This document shows, one piece after another, positions 1 through 11,369 of a stretch of 64,000 nt of DNA (the first letter of the stretch is position 1; each line of letters starts with the position of its first letter). A model generated the notes under the pieces. That model did no database searches. It was not told the origin of the DNA and worked only from the letters and a program-made list of their open reading frames with translations. The DNA is from QZKY01 sp942492925 (GTDB lineage Bacteria > Pseudomonadota > Gammaproteobacteria > Burkholderiales > Burkholderiaceae_D). The translations under genes were made by a program, and so were the position numbers. The stretch lies in the NCBI GenBank assembly GCA_942492925.1, contig OW818641.1, forward strand, positions 1,674,001-1,738,000, in the 5' to 3' direction.

Positions 1-2578
<2,578 letters not shown>

Positions 2579-2586
<8 letters not shown>

Positions 2587-3727
2587 TTTTCTTTTTCTCC
2601 ATCATCGCGACAAAGCGATCAAACAGGTAACCAATATCGTTCGGGCCAGGCGATGCTTCCGGATGACCCTGGAAGCAGAAAGCAGGACGATCCGTGCGCT
2701 CAAAGCCTTGCAGCGATCCATCGAACAGGGACACATGCGTGACGCGACAGTTCTTGGGCAAGGTATCCGCATCAACAGCAAAGCCGTGATTTTGCGACGT
2801 AATCAGCACTTGCTTGGTATCCAGATCCTGCACCGGATGGTTCGCACCATGGTGACCGAATTTCATTTTCAGCGTCTTCGCGCCGGAAGCCAGCGCCATG
2901 ATTTGATGGCCAAGACAGATGCCGAAAGTCGGATACCCTTTCTCGATCAATTCCTTCGCCGCCGCAATTGCGTAATCACATGGCTGCGGATCGCCGGGGC
3001 CGTTCGAGAGGAAAACACCGTCCGGATTCAAGGCCATCGCATCCGCTGCCGTCGCTTGCGCTGGCAATACCGTCACTTTGCACCCGCGCTCCGTCAGCAT
3101 GCGCAGGATGTTGCGCTTGACACCGTAATCGAAGGCCACGACATGGTATTTCGCGTCCGCAAGCTGACCATAACCCTCGCCGAGTTTCCACTCGGTTTCA
3201 TTCCATTCGTACGACTGGGTCACCGAAACGACTTTCGCGAGATCCATGCCGGATAAACCCGGGAAGGAACGTGCGAGCGCCAACGCCTTCACTTGATCGT
3301 CGCCAACCATGATGGCGCCGTTTTGTGCGCCCTTCTCGCGCAGGACGCGCGTGAGTCGGCGCGTATCCACGCCGGCAATGGCCACAATGTTTTCGGCAGC
3401 CAAATATTCCGACAAGGTTTGCGCCTTGCGGAAATTGGATGTCATCAGCGGCAAGTCCTTGATGACAAGACCTGCCGCATGAATGTGTGTGGACTCGACA
3501 TCTTCCGGGTTGATCCCGGTATTGCCGATGTGGGGATAAGTCAGCGTGACGATCTGACGGCTGTAACTCGGGTCGGTCAGAATTTCCTGATAACCCGTCA
3601 TGGAAGTGTTGAACACCACTTCGCCAATGGTGTGGCCGGCTGCGCCGATGGAAATGCCGCGGAATATGGTTCCGTCAGCGAGGGCCAGAATCGCTGGTGT
3701 GGCATGACCCGATAGAAATGGCAACAA
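2579..3727 (-). CDS. carA: Carbamoyl-phosphate synthase small (glutaminase) subunit
   Basis: This subunit hydrolyses glutamine and passes ammonia to CarB. The N-terminal CPSase small-chain domain (ALADGTIFRG, GEVVFNTSMTGYQEILTDPSY) is followed by a class I amidotransferase domain with nucleophile Cys271 in FGICLGHQ and the His/Glu pair in FQGHPEASPGP. I chose a TTG start at 3727 because AGGAG lies 6 bases upstream and the protein then begins at the usual family position. A GTG at 3778 in the same frame would add 17 unconserved residues and lacks a ribosome site. It forms an operon with carB. Confidence 0.95.
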
Positions 3728-3882
3728 GGATAGCTCCTGATATTGTTGCCGTAGCGATACCACTCCAGTTAATCTCACTGGATGCTCTCGCTAATCTGGT
3801 GGTTGGTGCTACGGCAGGTAAATTGAACAGTTAAACTTTCCAATTGTACTGCAAAGCTGATAAGCCCGCAAATCACGCGCCA

Positions 3883-5086
3883 TTAGGTATAGCCCAGCCC
3901 CATGGCTTCCCTCACATCCCGCATCGTCTCCTGCGCATACTTGCGAGCTGCATCGCAACCGTCCGCCACGATCGCACGCACCAGTGAGGGTTCATCCAGA
4001 TAAGCCTGGGCGCGCTCGTGCATCGGCTCCTGCTCCTTCAGGATGGCATCAATGAGCGGTTGCTTGCATTCCAGGCAACCGATACCTGCCGATTTGCATC
4101 CTTTCACGACCCATTCTTGCGCATCCTTATCGGAATAAACTTGATGCAATTGCCACACTGGGCAGCGTTCCGGATCGCCTGCATCGGTACGGCGCACACG
4201 CGCCGGGTCGGTTGGCATGGTGCGGATTTTCTTCGTCAAGGAATCTTTGTCTTCACGCAGCGATATCGCATTGCCATAGCTCTTGGACATTTTCTGACCG
4301 TCCAGTCCGGTCAGACGCGAAGCTTCCGTCAACAAGGCTTGCGGCTCAACCAGAATGATTTTTCGGCTGCCTTCGAGGTAGCCGAACAAGCGTTCGCGAT
4401 CGATCATCGACAGGTTTTGCGCATCGTCGAGCAGCGCCTTCGCGCGCTCTAGCGCCTCGGCATTGCCTTCTTGCTGATAACCCGTACGCAATTCGTTGTA
4501 GAGTTTGGCGCGCTTGCTGCCGAGTTTTTTGACGGCTTCCTGGGCCTTCTCTTCAAACCCTGGCTCGCGTCCATAGAGGTTATTGAAGCGGCGCGCAATT
4601 TCGCGCGTCATTTCAATATGCGGAATTTGGTCCTCGCCTACCGGCACCATGTTGGCGCGATACAAAAGGATATCCGCCGCCATCAATAACGGGATACCCG
4701 AGGAAACCATAATTGGTCAAATCCTTGTGCGCCAGTTTTTCGATCTGATCTTTGTACGTCGGCACACGTTCAAGCCAACCGAGCGGCGTGGACATACCGA
4801 GCAAGAGCGTCAGCTCGGCCACTTCCGGAACTTGCGACTGAATGAAGAGTGTGGCTTGCGATGGATCGACACCCGCGGCCAGCCAGTCAACCAGCATGTC
4901 CCAAGTGCTTTTTTCAATGCTTTCGGCTTCATCATAGTGCGTGGTCAGCGCATGCCAATCGGCGACGAAGAAAAGACAAGGATGCTCGGATTGCATCTTG
5001 ATCCAGTTTTTGAGGGCACCGTGATAGTGGCCGATGTGCATGGCGCCTGTCGGGCGCATACCGGAAACAACGCGATCTGGGTACAT
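3883..5086 (-). pseudogene. trpS: Tryptophanyl-tRNA synthetase with a single-base frameshift
   Basis: Class I aminoacyl-tRNA synthetase charging tRNA-Trp. The N-terminal part holds the HIGH motif (GAMHIGHYHG) and the C-terminal part the KMSKS loop (DGQKMSKSYGN). The two halves are in different frames. The first reads LTNYGFLGYP and then leaves the family sequence, while the second resumes at LLMAADILLYRANMVPVGED. One extra base in the CCCG at 4690-4693 explains it: removing it gives a normal protein of about 400 residues with no missing block. trpS is normally essential and no other copy is in the window, so a sequencing error or a very recent mutation is likelier than an old pseudogene. Confidence 0.9.
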
Positions 5087-5097
5087 GGTCGTTTAAT

Positions 5098-5751
5098 TCA
5101 AAGTAGTAGGCTTAGTGGATGAAGCAGGGTGAGCAAGACCGTTCTGGCAATTTCCATCACCGGGATCATCCAGTAATTCAAGACTTTAAAGAAAGCCAAA
5201 GCCAGCACAACGTACATGCCGTAGGGTTCGATTTGCACGAATTTGTATGCCGTTTTCGGCGGCAGAATGCTGGTCACGATACGACCCCCATCCATCGGCG
5301 GCAATGGGAACAGGTTAAATGCAAACAACATCAAGTTGAAGGTGAATCCCGCATCCGTCATGCGCAGGAAAAATGCCTCCTGAATGCCAATTTTGATGAT
5401 AATGAACTTGATGATCATCCACATCAACGCCATCAGCAAATTGGACAAGGGGCCTGCGAACGCAACATAGGCAGAATGACGACGCGGATTGCGCAGCCGG
5501 CTGTAATTAACCGGCACCGGCTTCGCGTAACCGAACAAGATGGGGCTACTCAAGACAAACAAAACCAGCGGGATCAGAATCGTGCCAATCGGATCGATAT
5601 GCTTGATGGGATTGAGCGTCATGCGCCCTTCCATGTAAGCGGTTGTATCGCCAAAATGCCGCGCCGCAAAGGCATGCGCCGCTTCATGCAGGGTAATCGC
5701 CAACAGAATCGGGATGGCGTAGATCAAAATGGTTTGTATCAACTTTTCCAT
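5098..5751 (-). CDS. Site-2 protease family membrane metalloprotease (M50)
   Basis: Polytopic inner-membrane zinc protease of 217 residues. The zinc motif HEAAH is at residues 22-26 inside the first hydrophobic segment, and the second metal-site motif PPMDGGR lies in a later membrane helix. It is the short form without a PDZ domain, as is common next to trpS in Burkholderiales. Its substrate is unknown. The gene lies 11 bases upstream of trpS and follows the YciO gene on the same strand, so co-transcription is likely. GAGG directly abuts the ATG, an unusually short spacing, so an internal TTG start is possible. Confidence 0.88.
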   Translation of the reverse strand: MEKLIQTILIYAIPILLAITLHEAAHAFAARHFGDTTAYMEGRMTLNPIKHIDPIGTILIPLVLFVLSSPILFGYAKPVPVNYSRLRNPRRHSAYVAFAGPLSNLLMALMWMIIKFIIIKIGIQEAFFLRMTDAGFTFNLMLFAFNLFPLPPMDGGRIVTSILPPKTAYKFVQIEPYGMYVVLALAFFKVLNYWMIPVMEIARTVLLTLLHPLSLLL

Positions 5752-5806
5752 CCTCGGGATTTTACCAGAGCGAACCGGGAGAAGAAATGTTCAGAAAAAC
5801 GTTTCT

Positions 5807-6430
5807 TCAGAAACCGAATGCGCTGGCATCCCCTTTCCCTTGCCGCACCAGCACCGGTTCATCTGCACTCAAGTCAATCACGGTCGTGGGAATGAGACTG
5901 GATGCGCCACCGTCAATCACCAAGTCGACCTGGTTCTTCAAACGTTCGCAAATCTCGTCGGGATTGGTTAACGGATCGTCGTCGCCGGGCAAAATCAGTG
6001 TCGCTCCCAGCAAAGGTTGCCCCATTTCCTGCATCAATGCCAGAGCGATCCGGTTATCGGGCACACGCAAGCCGATAGTCTTGCGTGACGGGTGGCTCAA
6101 GCGACGTGGCACTTCTTTGGTCGCAGGGAGAATGAACGTAAACGAACCGGGCGTCGCCGCCTTGAGCAAACGATACTGGCTATTATCGACCTTGGCATAG
6201 GAAGCCACTTCGCTGAGATCGCGACACAACAAGGTCAAATGATGGCGTTCATCGACACCCCGAATGCGACGCAACCGGTCTGCGGCCGCTTTGTCGTCCA
6301 GTCGACAAACCAACGCATAACAAGAGTCAGTCGGCAAGGCGACGATGCCGCCCGCCTGCACAATCTCCGCCGCTTTTTTGATGTAGCGATGCTGGGGATT
6401 GTCCGGATGGATTTGATAAAACTCGCCCAT
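5807..6430 (-). CDS. L-threonylcarbamoyladenylate synthase-like protein, YciO family
   Basis: A YrdC/YciO-fold protein of 207 residues. Family features are the N-terminal QIHPDNPQ, the nucleotide-binding segment GGIVALPTDSCYAL, the K/R-rich loop around RGVDERHHLTLL, and the ending VIDLSADEPVLVRQGKGD. The TsaC/Sua5 relatives make the t6A precursor threonylcarbamoyl-AMP; the role of the YciO branch is less certain. I chose ATG at 6430 because family members begin there; a TTG at 6448 would add six residues. It is the first gene of a likely yciO-M50-trpS operon. Confidence 0.88.
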   Translation of the reverse strand: MGEFYQIHPDNPQHRYIKKAAEIVQAGGIVALPTDSCYALVCRLDDKAAADRLRRIRGVDERHHLTLLCRDLSEVASYAKVDNSQYRLLKAATPGSFTFILPATKEVPRRLSHPSRKTIGLRVPDNRIALALMQEMGQPLLGATLILPGDDDPLTNPDEICERLKNQVDLVIDGGASSLIPTTVIDLSADEPVLVRQGKGDASAFGF

Positions 6431-6491
6431 ACCATTCAAATTCTTCAAAAAAGTCAGCCAATTAAAATTGCCGACAACAGTTTAATTTAGG

Positions 6492-6631
6492 AAAAGCGCT
6501 GATAACCGTTGCGAGCGGTTGGAGGGCAAGGCACACGGCGCACAGGAACCGGAGTGTACTGGGCGTACACGAGGATTCCAAGCACCGTGAACGCAGCCAT
6601 CCGACCGCGCAGCAGGTTAAGCAGCGCTTTT
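6492..6631. repeat. Palindromic intergenic element with terminal inverted repeats
   Basis: The 140-bp stretch between htpX and the YciO gene starts with AAAAGCGCTGATAACC and ends with GGTTAAGCAGCGCTTTT, which are inverted repeats of each other apart from a small difference near the middle. Inside is a perfect hairpin GTGTAC-TGGGC-GTACAC at 6554-6570, flanked by imperfectly paired GGAACC and GGATTCC. No open frame is plausible. The structure suggests a REP/MITE-like dispersed element or a large bidirectional RNA hairpin at the htpX 3' end; its last base coincides with the htpX stop codon. Only one copy is visible here, so dispersal is unproven. Confidence 0.55.
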
Positions 6632-7503
6632 TAAGCGGCTTGTTGTAATGCTGCTATACGTTTTTCAATCGGCGGATGCGTTGAAAACAGCGACATAATA
6701 CCCGGCCCATCGCTGATGCCCGCCGCCGCCAAGGATTTGGGCAAAGCACCCGGTTCCAGTCCACCCAAACGCGCCAATGCGTGAATCATCGGCGTGCGAC
6801 TGCCCAACAATTTGGCCGAACCCGCATCGGCACGGAATTCGCGCTGACGCGAGAACCATGCAACGATCATCGATGCGCCAATCCCGAAAATGACTTGGCA
6901 AACAAGTGATGTCAGCATGAAGCCGACGCCCGGACTGTCCTCATCGTTACGCAGCACGAATTGATCGACAAGATAACCAACCACACGTGACAGGAATATG
7001 ACAAACGTGTTCACCACGCCCTGAATCAGCGTCATCGTCACCATGTCGCCATTGGCGATATGCGCGACCTCGTGTGCCAGCACGGCCTCGACTTCTTCCT
7101 TGGTCATGCCAGTCAGCAGACCGGTCGAGACCGCCACCAAAGATGCATTCTTGGAAGCTCCCGTCGCAAAGGCATTCGGTTCGCCCTCATAGACTGCCAC
7201 TTCTGGCATACCGATACCGGCACGCGCTGCCAGACCGTGGACGGTTTGGAGCAACCATTGCTCTGTCGAATTCGTCGGTTGCTCGATCACGCGCGCCCCC
7301 GTCGACCATTTGGCCATCGGTTTGCTGATGAGAAGCGAAATAATCGCGCCAGAAAAACCCACCACCAAGGAAAAAATCATCAGGCTGGTCAGGTTCAATC
7401 CTCTGGAATACAGCATGCGATCCACGCCCAGCAGCGACAAAACAACCGACATCACCACCATGACGGCAATGTTGGTGAGAATAAACAGAAAGATACGTCT
7501 CAT
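6631..7503 (-). CDS. htpX: Membrane zinc protease HtpX
   Basis: Heat-shock-type M48 metalloprotease of the inner membrane that works with FtsH in quality control of membrane proteins. The protein has 290 residues. Two N-terminal membrane helices (about 4-26 and 38-60) precede the catalytic HEVAH at 144-148, a second hydrophobic pair follows, and the third zinc ligand is expected in the region of REFRADAGSAKLLG. The ATG at 7503 is preceded by TGAGG at a good distance; upstream in-frame codons (MFTEFCEVF) are not conserved. The gene is followed directly by the palindromic element at 6492-6631. Confidence 0.95.
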   Translation of the reverse strand: MRRIFLFILTNIAVMVVMSVVLSLLGVDRMLYSRGLNLTSLMIFSLVVGFSGAIISLLISKPMAKWSTGARVIEQPTNSTEQWLLQTVHGLAARAGIGMPEVAVYEGEPNAFATGASKNASLVAVSTGLLTGMTKEEVEAVLAHEVAHIANGDMVTMTLIQGVVNTFVIFLSRVVGYLVDQFVLRNDEDSPGVGFMLTSLVCQVIFGIGASMIVAWFSRQREFRADAGSAKLLGSRTPMIHALARLGGLEPGALPKSLAAAGISDGPGIMSLFSTHPPIEKRIAALQQAA

Positions 7504-7628
7504 GAAAACCTCACAAAATTCTGTAAACACCCCGTCATGTATGGCTGACGGATGCCAATTTCAAGTGTTGGGACTATAGCAGCGACGACTCATTCCTGCC
7601 ATGGGCGATGAAGAAAGATCACGGAAAA

Positions 7629-8462
7629 TCAGTACCAATCTCGCCAAACAGGCGTCACCCCTTCGGGCATAGCGGGCAATCCGCCAATGTCGATGCGGGA
7701 TTCTCCTGGCGAGTGGAAATCGGAACCTTTGGAAGCGAGGAATCCGTAATCCTGCGCCACCTTGGCAAATTTCGCATACTGATCCGCCGCATGACTGCCC
7801 GTCACCACTTCGATCATCGTGCCGCCCAGATGCTTGAATTCGTCAAAAAACGCCCCCAAAACCAGATCGCTGAAACGATACCTTCCAGGATGCGCAATAC
7901 CGGCAATCCCGCCTGCACTCTTAATCCAGCCAACGGCATTTTCCAGGCTCGCCCAATGATGCGGCATATAACCCGGCTTGCCTTCGACCAGATAGCGGCG
8001 AAAGGCTTCGCGAATATCCTTGCAATAACCGGCACTCACCATATACCGGGCAAAATGTTTTCGGGAAACGAGGAAGGGGTTTCCTGCCAGTCCAATCGCA
8101 CCATCGTATGCGCCACGGATGCCAACGGCGTCCAGACGACGCGACATTTCCCTGGCCCGTTCAACCCGGCCGCTACGGGTTGCGGCCAACCCCTCCACCA
8201 AATCGTTATTGGTTTCATCAATCTGCAAACCAACAATGTGCACGGTAGAACCTGCCCAGGTTGTTGAAATTTCAACCCCAGAAACAAATCGGATATCCAA
8301 TTCTTTGGCTGCAGCACGCGCTTCCGCAATGCCCTGCACTTCGTCGTGATCCGTTAAAGCAATGACATCTGCGCCATTGACTTTGGCTCTGGCTAACAAA
8401 GCGCGGGGACTGAGTGTGCCATCGGACACATCCGAATGGCTGTGAAGATCTACGTTTAGCAT
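7629..8462 (-). CDS. PHP-domain phosphoesterase (TrpH/YciV, RNase AM family)
   Basis: A 277-residue PHP-domain protein. Metal-binding motifs are DLHSHSDVSDGTLSP at the N-terminus, ALTDHD, GVEIST, HPGRYRF and the C-terminal GSDFHSPG. The E. coli member YciV/RnmM acts as a 5'-3' exonuclease on short RNA and 3',5'-nucleotide phosphates; the same activity is inferred here from family membership. The start was set at MLNVDLHSHSD because the family begins at that point. It lies on the same strand as the alpha/beta hydrolase upstream and htpX downstream. Confidence 0.88.
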   Translation of the reverse strand: MLNVDLHSHSDVSDGTLSPRALLARAKVNGADVIALTDHDEVQGIAEARAAAKELDIRFVSGVEISTTWAGSTVHIVGLQIDETNNDLVEGLAATRSGRVERAREMSRRLDAVGIRGAYDGAIGLAGNPFLVSRKHFARYMVSAGYCKDIREAFRRYLVEGKPGYMPHHWASLENAVGWIKSAGGIAGIAHPGRYRFSDLVLGAFFDEFKHLGGTMIEVVTGSHAADQYAKFAKVAQDYGFLASKGSDFHSPGESRIDIGGLPAMPEGVTPVWRDWY

Positions 8463-8590
8463 GGGTAATGCGTCATCAATGCACGAAAATGCCGACCGCA
8501 CGGGGTGGAAACGCCTTCGGGTCGTGTTGCTTCAGACCTTGTTGCTATGCGGCATTGTACGCCCACCAGGAGAAACTTGCTGACATGGCT

Positions 8591-9580
8591 TCATCCAAGA
8601 AATTTTTCGACAAGCCGGGCCACTTCTTCGGGCTGGTCATGATGGAGCATGTGGCTAGCATTGGCGACATATGCCCGCTCCACGATGGGGATGGCAGAAA
8701 GACGGCGTTCAAATTCAATCTGAAACGTCCGTTTCCATGCAATTCGCCTTCGCCGCTCTTCCTCAGTCTCTTCATGCTGTTCCGGCGTATTAACGGCATT
8801 CCAGGTCGGTCCCAGACGTTGCCAAATGTCGGTGAATTCAGATTCCACCCACAGCGTCGGCGCCGTAATGCCGCTCCAGCACGCCAGCGCCTCTTCTGCG
8901 CGATAGAGCAAAGGACTGCTGTTGCGATGCATCGGATCAGCCAATACTTGCCACTTGCCAGAATCCTGCTCACCAGCCCAATGGCCCGACAGAAACTGCG
9001 CACGCTCATCCGTCAGACGCGGATTCACCCTCTTCAGCAAATCAATCACCTCTTGTCGTGAAGTGAACGTGCGCGGCTTCGGTGGATGATGCAATTGATC
9101 CAGCCATTTCCTGTAACGATCCGGGGCATCGAAAGGGCGCGCTGACGGCAGCCCGTAGCCCTCCAGATTAATCAATTTCTTCACGCGCTCGGGACATACG
9201 CCCGAATAGATGGAAGCAATGTTGCCTCCCATGCTATGCCCTAACAGATAGACCGGTTCATCCGATGAATAATGCAGGAGAATGGCATCCAGATCGCCAA
9301 TGTAATTCGGAAACCAGTAGCTGTGACCCGGGGCCGCCTGGGTCAGCCCAAAGCCACGCCAATCCGAAGCAATGACGTGCCAATCTTTTTGTAGGCTATC
9401 AACCAGAAATTGAAAAGAGGCTGAAATATCCATCCAGCCATGCAACATGAACAATTTGGGGGCGTCTTCTGGCCCCCAGTGCCGGATGTGGTAGCGCAAT
9501 TCACGAATAGTGATGAATTCCGAACGTGACGTTTTCATTCGTGACGAAAACGTTCCTTGAAACTCGACATTGTGTGTCAT
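8591..9580 (-). CDS. Alpha/beta-fold hydrolase
   Basis: A 329-residue alpha/beta hydrolase. It shows the oxyanion region LFMLHGWMDISASFQ, the nucleophile elbow GHSMGG and a C-terminal histidine region (ANASHMLHHDQPEEVA). No signal peptide is seen, so it is probably cytoplasmic. The substrate cannot be read from the sequence. The ATG at 9580 gives the longest product; a second ATG at 9538 (MKTSRSEF) is also possible as neither has a strong ribosome site. It is 128 bases upstream of the PHP gene on the same strand. Confidence 0.85.
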   Translation of the reverse strand: MTHNVEFQGTFSSRMKTSRSEFITIRELRYHIRHWGPEDAPKLFMLHGWMDISASFQFLVDSLQKDWHVIASDWRGFGLTQAAPGHSYWFPNYIGDLDAILLHYSSDEPVYLLGHSMGGNIASIYSGVCPERVKKLINLEGYGLPSARPFDAPDRYRKWLDQLHHPPKPRTFTSRQEVIDLLKRVNPRLTDERAQFLSGHWAGEQDSGKWQVLADPMHRNSSPLLYRAEEALACWSGITAPTLWVESEFTDIWQRLGPTWNAVNTPEQHEETEEERRRRIAWKRTFQIEFERRLSAIPIVERAYVANASHMLHHDQPEEVARLVEKFLG

Positions 9581-9767
9581 GAGTTCTCACGAGAAAGCCA
9601 GAGGTGGTTCGATTTTACCTTGCTGCACAAAAAACTCCTTGATCTGCGCTATAAAATTTATGAATTTCACCCAAAAGTCAGCAAAGAAGCATCCCCGCGC
9701 CCATTTTTCGCGATAACGGTACAATGCCGTCTTTTCTTCAGTCATAACTAAAAAAACGAGAACTGCT

Positions 9768-10295
9768 ATGCCCATTTACCGACTCGGAAACCATACACCG
9801 GACATTCACCCCACAGCGTGGATCGCTCCCACCGCCAACATTATCGGTAATGTGAAGATTGCTGCGGGTGCCTCCGTCTGGTTCGGTGTCACCATTCGTG
9901 CCGACCACGAGCGCATTGAAATCGGCGAAAACACGAACATTCAGGATCTGTCCATACTGCACGCCGATCCAGGCTTTCCGCTCCTCATCGGCAACAACGT
10001 CACCGTCGGCCACCATGCGGTGCTTCATGGCTGCATCATCGAAGATGGCGCACTGGTTGGCATTCGTGCGACCGTGCTGAACGGCGCCGTCATCGGCGAG
10101 AATTCACTCGTCGGCGCTTGCGCGCTGGTCACCGAAAACAAAAAAATGACTGAAAAAAATGCGCTCATCATCGGGGCACCAGCTTCCGTCTCGAAAACCA
10201 TGTCCGATAACGCTGTCAAGCGCATGCACGGTGCGGCGCGTTTTTACGTGAAGAACAGTAAACTGTTCTCCGAAGAACTGGAACAAATCAAATAA
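9768..10295 (+). CDS. Gamma-carbonic anhydrase family protein (YrdA-like)
   Basis: Left-handed beta-helix hexapeptide-repeat protein of 175 residues, expected to form a trimer with metal at subunit interfaces. Likely metal ligands are His65 (LHAD) and His82 and His87 (GHHAVLHG). It has the family N-terminus YRLGNHTPDIHPTAWIAPTA. Carbonic anhydrase activity is known for Cam-type relatives, but many YrdA-type members are untested. It is a monocistronic-looking gene starting at an ATG behind a weak purine stretch. Confidence 0.9.
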   Translation: MPIYRLGNHTPDIHPTAWIAPTANIIGNVKIAAGASVWFGVTIRADHERIEIGENTNIQDLSILHADPGFPLLIGNNVTVGHHAVLHGCIIEDGALVGIRATVLNGAVIGENSLVGACALVTENKKMTEKNALIIGAPASVSKTMSDNAVKRMHGAARFYVKNSKLFSEELEQIK

Positions 10296-10322
10296 AAATT
10301 GCTGCGCGGGCGATATGCTGCG

Positions 10323-10350
10323 TTGTGCGGTACTCGCTAATTTTTATAAT
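10323..10350 (+). promoter_or_regulatory. Candidate promoter of hslO
   Basis: A perfect TATAAT at 10345-10350 is preceded by a poor -35 element TTGTGC at 10323-10328, with a 16-base spacer. The predicted start, near 10357, is about 28 bases before the hslO ATG. Confidence 0.45.
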
Positions 10351-10384
10351 ATTTTAGAAATGTTTTTATCCTCTTCAGCAAAAA

Positions 10385-11311
10385 ATGACTGACAAGCTCC
10401 AAAAATTCCTGTTCGAAAGCGCCGCCGTGCGTGGCGAACTGGTCGAACTCTCCGACACTTGGCAACAGGTGCAGGCTCGACATGACTATCCGAAAGCCGT
10501 GCAAATCCTGTTGGGCGAAATGCTGTCCGCCGCGGCCCTGCTTTCCGCCAATCTGAAATTCGATGGTGCCGTCGTAATGCAAATTCACGGCGACGGCCCC
10601 GTTCGTTTGCTGGTCGTCGAATGCGATTCCACGTTACGCGTGCGCGCCACGGCCAAACTGGCACCCGATGCACACATCCCCAATGACGCCAATCTCCCCC
10701 AACTGGTTCATGCGCACGGCAAGGGCCGTTTCGTCATCACTCTAGATCCGCACAACAAGGTGCCAGGACAACAACCCTACCAAGGCGTTGTACCCCTGGA
10801 CGGAGACAACATCGCGACCGTGATCGAAAACTACATGCTGCGTTCGGAACAACTCGATACCCGCATCTGGCTGGCGGCTGACGATAAAGTTTCGCGTGGC
10901 CTGTTGCTGCAAAAACTGCCCGGAGAAGGCGGCGTGGAAGGCATGACACAAGAAGAAGGTCACGAACTGGAAACATGGAACCGTGTGGTGATGCTGGCCT
11001 CGACACTCAGGAACGAGGAATTGCTGGATGCAGACATCGATACGCTGATGCGCCGTCTGTTCTGGGAAGAAACTGTGCGCATCTTTGATCCCATGCAACC
11101 CCATTTCCGCTGCACCTGTTCTCACGAAAAGGTCAGCGACATGCTGAAGATGCTCGGAAAACAAGAAATTGACGAAGCGCTTGCCGAACAGGGACAGCTG
11201 GCCATTCAATGTGATTTTTGCGGGCAAACCTACGATTTTGACAAAATCGATTGCGCGCAACTCTTCAGCGACAGCAACCCGTTACCTCCGCCTGCCAGCC
11301 TGCTGCACTAA
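10385..11311 (+). CDS. hslO: Redox-regulated chaperone Hsp33
   Basis: Holdase chaperone activated by oxidation, protecting cytosolic proteins during oxidative stress. The 308-residue protein has the N-terminal Hsp33 fold (for example MQIHGDGPVRLLVVECD) and the C-terminal zinc redox switch: Cys243 and Cys245 (FRCTCSHEKV) plus Cys276 and Cys279 (CDFCGQTYDFD). All four cysteines are present, so the switch should be functional. No clear ribosome site precedes the ATG. Confidence 0.96.
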   Translation: MTDKLQKFLFESAAVRGELVELSDTWQQVQARHDYPKAVQILLGEMLSAAALLSANLKFDGAVVMQIHGDGPVRLLVVECDSTLRVRATAKLAPDAHIPNDANLPQLVHAHGKGRFVITLDPHNKVPGQQPYQGVVPLDGDNIATVIENYMLRSEQLDTRIWLAADDKVSRGLLLQKLPGEGGVEGMTQEEGHELETWNRVVMLASTLRNEELLDADIDTLMRRLFWEETVRIFDPMQPHFRCTCSHEKVSDMLKMLGKQEIDEALAEQGQLAIQCDFCGQTYDFDKIDCAQLFSDSNPLPPPASLLH

Positions 11312-11369
11312 CCAGCGTCTACGACCGACTGAATCTATTTCGCTGAATGGGCGAGGGGGTATGTGTTGG

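Noticed and set aside
10296..10340. GC-rich stretch before hslO as a dispersed repeat
   Set aside because: It has a repeat-like look but only one copy and no inverted ends in the window.
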